Source: Bradyrhizobium canariense (GTDB lineage Bacteria; Pseudomonadota; Alphaproteobacteria; Rhizobiales; Xanthobacteraceae). Taken from it: 64,000 bases of DNA. Positions 46,369 to 55,100 of this stretch are shown one piece after another. The notes under the pieces were generated by a model, which saw only the letters and a program-made list of their open reading frames with translations, ran no database searches and was not told the DNA's origin. The stretch spans positions 267,951 to 331,950 of the forward strand of contig NZ_VSST01000015.1 in the NCBI RefSeq assembly GCF_019402665.1, read 5' to 3'. A program made the position numbers and the translations under genes. Within the stretch, counting starts at the first letter, position 1. Each line of letters opens with the position of its first letter.

Positions 46369-46512
46369 GCCTCTCCCCGCATGCGGGGAGAGGCCGGGAT
46401 TTGCGCAGCAAATTCCGGGTGAGGGGGCTCTCCGCGAGTCGAACTGTCACCGGATTTGCTGAAGCAGCCCCACACCCCAACCCTCTCCCCGTAAGAACGG
46501 GGCGAGGGAGAG
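46369..46512. repeat. C/G-rich intergenic repeat after livK
   Basis: Begins with GCCTCTCCCCGC (46369-46380) and GCGGGGAGAGGC (46383-46394), a perfect 12-bp stem with a 2-base loop just after the livK stop. It continues to a second arm ending CCCTCTCCCCGTAAGAACGG near 46505. It may terminate livK and the convergent LprI-like gene. Confidence 0.75.
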
Positions 46513-46521
46513 CACACAGCC

Positions 46522-47646
46522 CTACGATCCCCCACCCGCGGTGCCTGAATTCACCGGGGCCAGCTCGTCTTCCCGGCAGCGCCAGCCATCGGCGGCTTTG
46601 ACAAACGCAAATGTGCGCTGGATTCGCAGGCGGCGCGTGACGTTGAAGGCGTCTGCGGAGCGCTCCTTGTTGCTGACGCCAGGCTGCGGACGACCCGTCC
46701 TGGGGTCCCAGCAGGTGCCCGTGCACGTCGTGGCGACCTTGCTGCAGGTGGCGAAGGGCGCCAGCACGGCCATCTCGATTTCGCCCGTGACCTGCGCCTC
46801 CTGCTCGCCCACCTGGCTATCGAGCGCATAGACGCGGTTGATGCGGAGGAAGTTGCCGCAGGAATTGGCCGCGTGGATTCGCGCGGCACAGAAGTCGACG
46901 GCATCGGTGTCGGGCGCGCGGGCTGCGACCTGCCGGCCGAACACCTTCTTCGGATCGCCTTTCGCCGCGCCAATCTCGTCGGCCTTGTGCTTCAGATAGC
47001 CGGCGAGACAGTCCTCCGCGGACTCGAGCTCCCCGAGCGGCACGTTCTCCTTGCCGACCAGATTGCATTTGCGATCGCGCTCCCGCGTCCACCGGCCGTA
47101 TTCGGCGAAGGCAAAGCGCGCCGCGGTCGGATCGAGCTTGCCGATCAGGCCGAGAACCTGACTGTTCAACTCGGTCTCGGCAAGCGCCAGCGACGGGTCC
47201 GCACAGATCAGCGCGCCCGCGGCGGTGTTGGCCGCGAGACAGTCGAAATCCGGATCGCGCACGATCGCGGCGCGCTCATCGGTCACCTTGAGAAGACATG
47301 CCTTCACCCGGTCGAAATCGTCGGTGCGGATCGCGGTCTGGCCGACGATGCCGCAACCGAGGTTGCGCTGGCGAATCCAGATCGCGTTCTCCTCGATCCC
47401 AGGCAGGCGATCGGGCAGACGGGCAAGCCGTGCCTCGATTCCCGTGCTCAGCTTCTCGGCGGCGGCGGCAAGCTCGGCATCACCGCAGAACAATTGATTG
47501 CCGGGATCGCGGATCTGCTGGCAGTTGTTCCTGGCGAACAACGGCAGCCTTTCGGCGACGGAGCGGTCGGACGGGCTGGATTGCGCGAAGCCTGGCGCCG
47601 CCGGCAAGGCCAGCAGTGCAAGCATAGTCAGCACGATGAACCGCAT
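46522..47646 (-). CDS. Secreted cysteine-rich protein with LprI-like repeats
   Basis: 374-residue exported protein. The signal peptide covers residues 1-21. Two or three tandem LprI-like units follow: NQLFCGDAELAAAAEKLS, ALICADPSLALAETELN and related Cys-containing segments (WIRQRNLGC, WTRERDRKC). LprI in mycobacteria inhibits lysozyme, so a lysozyme-inhibitor or envelope role is possible, but this is only a family-level suggestion. The C-terminal ~120 residues form another beta-rich domain with CTGTCWDP. It lies downstream of the LapG-like protease on the same strand. Confidence 0.8.
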   Translation of the reverse strand: MRFIVLTMLALLALPAAPGFAQSSPSDRSVAERLPLFARNNCQQIRDPGNQLFCGDAELAAAAEKLSTGIEARLARLPDRLPGIEENAIWIRQRNLGCGIVGQTAIRTDDFDRVKACLLKVTDERAAIVRDPDFDCLAANTAAGALICADPSLALAETELNSQVLGLIGKLDPTAARFAFAEYGRWTRERDRKCNLVGKENVPLGELESAEDCLAGYLKHKADEIGAAKGDPKKVFGRQVAARAPDTDAVDFCAARIHAANSCGNFLRINRVYALDSQVGEQEAQVTGEIEMAVLAPFATCSKVATTCTGTCWDPRTGRPQPGVSNKERSADAFNVTRRLRIQRTFAFVKAADGWRCREDELAPVNSGTAGGGS

Positions 47647-47732
47647 TCCGGTCGCCCCCGCATAGCCGCGGCCATGCTAGCGTCCCGAATCGCGCGGCGA
47701 AATGGCTTTGTGGGGTAAGCTACTTGATCCTG

Positions 47733-47851
47733 GTAGCCCGGATGGAGCGCAGCGCAATCCGGGATTCGTGCGACAGGCGGCGGCCCCGGATTTCGCGGAG
47801 CCCGTCATCGGGCGGCGCTGTGCGCCGACCCGGTGGCTCCATCCGGGCTAC
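47733..47851. repeat. MITE-like intergenic repeat with 16-bp inverted ends
   Basis: GTAGCCCGGATGGAGC (47733-47748) and GCTCCATCCGGGCTAC (47836-47851) are perfect inverted termini around an ~87-bp core. The element fills most of the gap between the LprI-like gene and the LapG-like protease. Similar units are common in Bradyrhizobium. Confidence 0.8.
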
Positions 47852-47858
47852 AAGAAAG

Positions 47859-48590
47859 TCAACGCGCCTCGGCGGCGATCATCGAGAACCGCACGGGTTC
47901 GTCGACATACTTCATCACGGCCGACTGGTAGAGCACGAACAACGGCTGGTAGCTCCGTGCGGCGTCGTCCTCGACCATCGCCATGCGGCGATTGTCGAGC
48001 ATCAGCCAGTGGCCGTCGAGCCGTGCAGCGACAACCGCATGCTCTTCGCCGGCCCTGACGTCGCGCACCACGACGATACGGAGATCTTCGGCGGCAACGC
48101 CCGCGAGCTTAAGAGCGGCGAGCTTGGCAATGGCGTAATCCTCGCAATCCCCGGCGCCGAGCGCGAAGGTCGCGAGAGGTGAGCTCCAGACGTCCTCAGA
48201 ACCGTCAGCGGCGGCACGGATGGCGAGGTTGATGGCGCGATTGGTCTCGCCCAGCAGAGCGCGGCCGTCACGGCTGCGGGCCTGGTCGACGATGGCGAGC
48301 AGTTTCAGCGCAGCCGGCGAAGCGCAATTGTCCCGGTCGCCGTCGCACAGCGCGAGCTGCACCATGTCATCGTCGAGCCTGGACCTCAGCGCGAGCCATT
48401 TTTGTTGCAGGCTGCCGGCGGAGATGGCGAAGGCGAACACGCCGAACGGCTCGGCGGATTTGCGCACGAGGACGCCGGCTCCCGGCGACAACAGCGTGCC
48501 AGCGCGAAGCTCGGCGGCCGATCCAAGCAGGATCAATCCGCACAGCACTAGGATTGCGCGCCAGGCGCGCGAACGAGCAGCGGTCTCCAT
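47859..48590 (-). CDS. Periplasmic transglutaminase-like cysteine protease (BTLCP/LapG-like)
   Basis: 243-residue exported BTLCP-family protein (DUF920). The signal peptide spans residues 1-30. The catalytic triad is visible: Cys in GAGDCEDYAIAKL, His in GEEHAVVAA, Asp in WLMLDNRRM. The closest well-studied member, LapG, cleaves large adhesins near their N-terminus to release biofilm cells. It diverges from the giant adhesin gene, 608 bp away. LapD-type GGDEF/EAL partner is not in the window. AAGGGG sits 8 nt before the ATG; the upstream extension to 48725 is rejected. Confidence 0.88.
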   Translation of the reverse strand: METAARSRAWRAILVLCGLILLGSAAELRAGTLLSPGAGVLVRKSAEPFGVFAFAISAGSLQQKWLALRSRLDDDMVQLALCDGDRDNCASPAALKLLAIVDQARSRDGRALLGETNRAINLAIRAAADGSEDVWSSPLATFALGAGDCEDYAIAKLAALKLAGVAAEDLRIVVVRDVRAGEEHAVVAARLDGHWLMLDNRRMAMVEDDAARSYQPLFVLYQSAVMKYVDEPVRFSMIAAEAR

Positions 48591-49198
48591 CTGACATCCC
48601 CTTCCGGCTTCGCCAGGTCCCCCTCGACCTGCACGTGCTGGGCTTTGTTGCTTTCGCGGAGATAGTGCGAGGCAGGCGGTTTTGTTCTGCTTAACGCGCC
48701 CGGCTGGGGTCCCAAAACCGGGCAACAGGCTGAAACGGGCCTGCTCATATTGCGTAAAATTTTACGATTCGCCGGCTAGGAGAGCGGCAGTTGCCGCGAA
48801 GAAGGACCAATTGCAGGCACAAGTTGTGGTGGAACTGATTCTGCGCCTTATGGCTAACGGCTCGCTATTTCACGGCTTCTGTTAGTTGGATCACAGATTT
48901 GGCCCCGTATTTGCCGCAGGGTGGTGCGGGGCACCACGAACAAAAGATGACATAAGTATCTATTGTGGGATTTCTGCAATAGAATACATGAGGTTACTTG
49001 GAATGAGCGAAAATAAGCGCTGCTTTACGTATGAGTATTTGAAAGATTACTTTGACTTCTCTGCAGGTGCCCAGCCGCCTGAGAGCATCGACCGCTTGGT
49101 GATGCGAAATCACACAAGCAATAGGTGGTTTCGCTAAGGACTTGGTAATGATATGCAAGTTTAGGCGAGCGATACTTACTTAGATTTTAACTCCTTTT
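48591..49198. promoter_or_regulatory. AT-rich divergent control region of the giant adhesin
   Basis: 608 bp, markedly lower in GC than the flanks, especially 48900-49200. It holds a 14-bp perfect palindrome CGTAAAATTTTACG (48753-48766) and a hairpin GTGGTGC (48921-48927)/GCACCAC (48931-48937). No convincing gene is seen; an 83-codon open frame at 48886-49137 lacks a ribosome site and a good start. The size suggests a complex, silenced or horizontally acquired promoter. Confidence 0.5.
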
Positions 49199-52100
49199 TT
49201 GGTGCCCGGATTGAATTACGCTGGCAAATTTGACGCCGCGATTTCCTTGGACGGCTTGGGTTCCCGATCGCCCGCCGATGGCCACGTCGATTCCTTTACC
49301 GCAAAGGCACATGGTCATGTGCCTGACGGCGCATTCGTCGTTCCCGACCCGAACCTGATCTTCAACGGCGATTTCAAGCGCGCCGGTCTCGACCTCGTGC
49401 TGTCCCATGACGGCCACGACTTCGTCGTTCACGACTATTTCAGGGGCGACAAGCGCGCGGCGATCGCCTCGCCCGACGGCGCGCACCTCACCGGCGACGT
49501 CGTCAACGCACTCACCGGCCATGTGCAATATGCGCAGGCCGCCTCCGGCATTGCCGCCGCCCAGGTCATCGGCCACGTCACCAAGCTCTCCGGCAGCGCG
49601 ACCGCGGTTCGTAACGGCGTCTCCGTCATCCTGAACAACGGCGACAACGTCGAGAAGGGCGACGTGGTCTCGACCGGTGGCGACTCGACGCTCGGCATCA
49701 CGTTCATCGACGGCACGGTGTTCGGCCTGTCCTCCAATGCGCGGATGGTGCTGAACGAGATGGTCTACGACCCCAACGGGTCGAACAATTCCTCTCTCCT
49801 CAGTCTGGTCGCGGGCACCATCACCTTCGTTGCCGGCGAGACCGCCAAGCACGGAGACATGAAGGTCGACACGCCAGTCGCCACCATGGGTATCCGCGGC
49901 ACGGCGGTGCTGAGCCAGATCAACTTCGTCGTTCCCGCCGGCGGCGGCGATCCGCAGCCGCAGGCGAGCTTCCAGGTGCTGGTCGAGCCGAACGGCACGA
50001 CGGGCTCCTACATCCTGTTCGACAAGGTCACGCTGCTGCCGATCGCGACGGTCAACCAGGCCGGCCAGATGATCCAGATCAGCGGCGGCAACGTCTCGAT
50101 CTCCAATGCGCTGATGTCGCCGGACATCCAGAAGCTGATCACGGACGTGTTCACGCTGAAGTTCACGGACAACAACAGCAACACCAAGCTGACCCAGAAC
50201 TTCACCGACTCGATCACGCAGACCGGCAACATTGTCGTGATCAAGACGGACACCGGTGCCACCGCGACCGCGACCTTCACGAATCTCACTCAGCCGGGAG
50301 CGCAGGATTCCGGCCATGATCCGTCGAGCAGCACCCGCATTCCCGGCCCGCCCGATGCACGCAGCCTTGATCTCAATGGGAATGTGCAGAAGGCGTTCGC
50401 GCTGACTGAGCGTGCGGATACGACCGGCGACACGACGCATTCCGACACCATCTCCGGCCTGATCACCTTCGTCGACCAGAACCTGGGCGACCGGCCGACG
50501 GTGAGCATAGACCTCGGCGACGCGCCGAACTATCTCTACAAAAATGCCGGCCAGCAGGATGTCACCAGCGCGCTCTCTGCACTCCAGAAGCAGGACATCG
50601 CGGCAACGCAAACCCAGATCAGCGTCGCCGCAGCCGGCGGTAACAACAACAACGGCTCGGCGGTCTGGACCTACACGATTCCCGACCACGTCTTCGACTT
50701 CCTAGCGGCCGGTGAAACGTTGACGCTGACTTACAAGGTTCGCGTCAACAATAATTTCTCGGTCAATCCCGAAACGTCGCCCATCGACATCACCATCACG
50801 ATCACCGGCACCAACGACAAGCCGGTGATCACCACCAGCGTTCCCGTCATCATCTTCGAGGGCGGCACCAGCAAACCCGGTGGCCCGCTCACCAGCGAGG
50901 TGCCGACTTCGGGCACGCTGACCTTCACGGATGTCGACCTCACCGACGCCCACACGGTCGCGGTCAAGCTGACCAGTGCGACCCTGCCTGATGGTAGCGT
51001 TCCGCCCGGCCCACTCGCGGCGTTCCAGAGCGCGATGTCGGTCGCGATCGCGGCGGGCGCCGATAGCACCGGAGACGGCACCGGCGCCATCAACTGGTCG
51101 CTGGCTGACCTGCCGGTCTATCTCGCCGACTTCATCCCCAAGGGTGAGGTGCTGACGCTGGTCTACACCGTGACGCTCAAGGACGCGCAAGGCGCCACCT
51201 CGCAGCAGACCATCACCGTCACGATCACCGGCACCGACGCTCCCGCCGTGGTGTGGATCGCGACCGACAAGCCCGGTGCTCCCTCCGGCGGCTTCTGGAA
51301 GGATGCGGCCAATTGGGCAACCGGCACGGTCCCGACCATCAATGACGACGTCATCGTCATCACCGACCAGCTGCATGGGCTAACGCCGTCCTATCCGGTG
51401 ACAATCGACACGGCAGCCTACGCCAAGTCGATCACGATGAACGACTACGACACCGCGGTCGGCCACAAGGCACCGGAAGTCATCAACAAGAGTGCGCTGA
51501 CGATTGCGGGCGAGATCAGCCTCAAGGCCGATTCGAAGCTCACCAATTTCGCGGCAAGCACGATCTCGGTTGGTGGCAAGGCCGAGTTCCTGGACAGTAG
51601 CGTGCTCACCAATGCCGGCTATCTGACGCTTGCGGCCGGTGGCGATTTCGCTGGCGGTACCACGATCGCCAATTCCGGCACGATTGAGCTGTCCGGCGGC
51701 ACGCTGAAGACGCTCGCCGCAATTAACAATGCCGGCGGCACGCTCAAGGCCGATGCCGGCACGACGCTGATCGTCGACACTGCCACCATCAGCGGCGGCA
51801 CGGTCACCATCGCCGGCACGTTGGAACTCGATGGCAGCAGCGTCCTCAAGAACGGCACGCTGAACAATTCAGGGGCGGTCAACGTCAAGGGCACAGCGGA
51901 GTTCGCCCACGAGACCGTCTCCAACACCTCCGGCGGCACGATCAAGGTGCTGGCGAATGGCTGGCTGACGATCGACCAGGGCGCGACCGTTACCAATACC
52001 GGCAACGTCACGATCGATGCCGCGGGCAAGCTGACAGTGAACGGCGCCACCATCAGCGGCGGCACGATCAACGGTCTCGGCACGATCGACGTTACCGGCG

Positions 52101-55100
52101 CCAGCACGATCGATGGCGGCGCGACGCTGAGCACGGCCATAGTTATCGCCGATGCTAAGCTGACGCTGGACGGCATCACGGTTTCGGGCTCGACGATCAC
52201 GGACAATGCCGGCATCGAGCTCGACAACACCGTCAAGCTCCAGGACGGCGCCAGCATCCAGGATGGCGCGGTCGCCAACACCGGCACGCTGAAGATCGCC
52301 GGCGCTGCGATGCTGTTCAACGATGTCGTGACCAACACCGGCACGGTGTCGGTCGATGGCGGTCAAACGCTGACACTGTCCGGCACGGAGATTTCGGGCG
52401 GGGCCGTCAACGGCGCCGGCATCATCGATGTCATCGTCGCGAGCAAGATCGACGGCGGCGCCACACTGAGCACGGCTGCAGTTACCGCCGATGCCAAGCT
52501 GACGCTGGACGGCATCACGGTTTCGGGCTCGACGATCACGGACAATGCAGGCATCGAGCTCGACAACACCGTCAAGCTTCAGGACGGCGCCGGCATCCAG
52601 GGTGGCGCGGTCGCCAATATCGGCACGCTGAAGATCGCCGGCGCTGCAACGCTGCTCAACGACATCGTGACCAACACCGGCACGGTGACGGTCGATGGCG
52701 GCCAGACGTTGACGCTGTCCAGCACGGAGATTTCGGGCGGGGCTGTCAACGGCGTCGGCACGATCGATGTCATCGGCAGCAGCAAGATCGATCAATCGGC
52801 GACGCTGAGCACCGCTGCCGTGACGGTTGAGAGCGGCGTCATACTGACGCTGGATGACGTGACCGTTGCGGGTACCGCAATCGCCAATCATGGCACGGTC
52901 AAGGTCGATGCAAGCAGCAAGCTGACATTGAACGGTGCAAGCCTGACCGGCGGCGCGCTCATTGTTTCGGGCACGCTGAATTCGACCGGCACAACTGCGA
53001 TTACCGACGCTAACATCTCGAACAACTATCTGATCGAGGCAACCCTGGGCGCGTTGACGCTGTTGGCGACGACCTCCGCAAGCTCGATCGCGAATGACGG
53101 CATCCTCCGGGCCAATGGCGCCGAGCTCGACATCAACGGCGAAGCCGTCACTAACACCGGCACGTTGGCGGCGATCGATCACGGGACACTGAAGCTGATC
53201 GGGATGAAGGCGACCAATACCGGCAGCGGTACCGTCTCGGTCGAGTCCGGCTCGACACTCGATCTCCAGGGCGCGACCATCGACGGCGGCACGGTCACGA
53301 TTGCCGGTATGCTCGAATCGACCGGCACGAGTGCGATCGACAACGCCGACATCACCAACACCGGCACGATCACGGTCACCAGCGGCACGCTGACGATCGA
53401 TCCCGCCACGCTTCACACCATCACCAATCACAATCTGATTCAGGCGAATGGTGGCGTGCTCGGCGTCTCCGGCGAAGACATCTCCAACACCGCGGATCTC
53501 GAGGCGATCAACTATGGCACGCTGAAGCTGACAAATCTGACTGTCAGTAACAGCGGCACCGGAGCGATCACGGTCGATGGTCACTCGAAGCTCTATCTGA
53601 CCGACGTCTCGATCAACGGCGGCAGCCTGAGCAATGCCGGCAATCTCTACAGCGCCGGCGTCGATACGGTCACGGGCAGCGTCACCAATACCGGCATCAT
53701 CGAGGTCCAGAGCGGCACGCTCGACCTTGCGGGTGGCATCGCCGGTTCAGGCAAGGTGATCGTCGATGTCGGCGCGACGCTGGAGTTTTCGGGCGCGACC
53801 GGTTCGATCCACATCGTCAATTCCGGCTCGATCGTGGGCACCGGTGGCAATGCGGCGATCCACATCCAGCAGGACACGACCGGTTCGGTGATCGACAATT
53901 CCGGCACCATCGGGCCGGCCGCCGCCTTGAGCGTGACCTCCGCGACCGATGCGATCGTCGAGACCGACGGCAGCCTCACGATCAACAACACCGGCCACAT
54001 CAACGGCAATGTCTCGGTCGCTACCGCGACCTTCAACAACGAGCTGGGCGGCACCTGGACGGTCGCCGGCACGAGCGTGTTCGGCAATGCGTCGACGATC
54101 GTCAATGACGGTGTCATCGATCTCCTCAACGGCGCCTCGATCTCCCTGAGTGGGCCTGGCCTCGTCAATCACAACCACATCGACAGCTGGGGCACGGCGT
54201 CGATCTCGGGCACCATCGCCAATACCGGCACCATCGAGGTCCATGGCGAGTTGTCGCTGTTCGGCTCGTTGACCGGCACGGGCTCGGTCACCGTCGATGC
54301 CGGCGCGCTGCTGAAGCTCGAAGGCACGGTCGCGCAAACGATCGCACTTCACGGCAACGGCGCCGCGCTTGAGATCGATACGGACACGTTCGGCGGCTCG
54401 ATCGCAGACTTGTCCGTGAACGACACGATCGAATTATCGACGATCCAGTGGGGCCCCGGCACCAGCGCCGTCTACGTGCCCAATGCTGTCGATCCTGCGA
54501 GCGGCGGCATGCTCACGGTCACCGGCAACGATGGCAAGACCATTGACCTGACTCTCGTCGGCGACTATCGCAACGCGCACTTCGCGGGCAGCGACGATGG
54601 CGGCCACACGCTGATCACGATGCATGCGATCGACGACGCGCCGGCGTTCGACATGGTCAATGCATCCCTGACCGCGAACTTCTCCGAGCGCGAAAGCACC
54701 ACCGGCTCCGGCGATTCCGACCCGCTGCCCGCCGCAACCGGCTCGATTCACTTCACCGACATCGACCTGACGGACCGTCCGATAGCGACAGTTGCAGTCA
54801 CTGACCAGGCTGTGACCTGGCTGGATGGCGGCACCGACCTCACCGCGTCGCTCACCGACGACGAGACCGCCGCGTTGAAGGCCGCGCTGATCTATGGGCA
54901 GACCGGCAAGAACAACGGCACCGTCAACTGGAGCTATTCGATCGTCGACGGTGCGCTGGATTTCCTCGCCAAGGACCAGACCGCGAAGGTCGACTCCACC
55001 ATCACGCTCACGGACGATTACGGCAAGATCCATACGGCCGAGGTCAGCGTCACCATCACTGGCAAGAACGACATTCCGACATTGGCCGCGGTCACCACGG

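Noticed and set aside
48886..49137. 83-codon plus-strand frame in the AT-rich region
   Set aside because: TTG start, no ribosome site, no recognisable protein; likely regulatory DNA, although a strain-specific gene cannot be fully excluded.
49538..49562. LapG cleavage site before the adhesin FecR domain
   Set aside because: Ala-Ala pairs exist but none has the classical T/A/P-A-A-G sequence, so a site cannot be claimed.
49187..50689. 500-codon minus-strand frame opposite the adhesin N-terminus
   Set aside because: Val/Arg/Gly-rich without domains; the FecR and VCBS domains are on the plus strand.
52109..52786. CRISPR array
   Set aside because: The repeats are 339-bp in-frame coding duplications without spacers.
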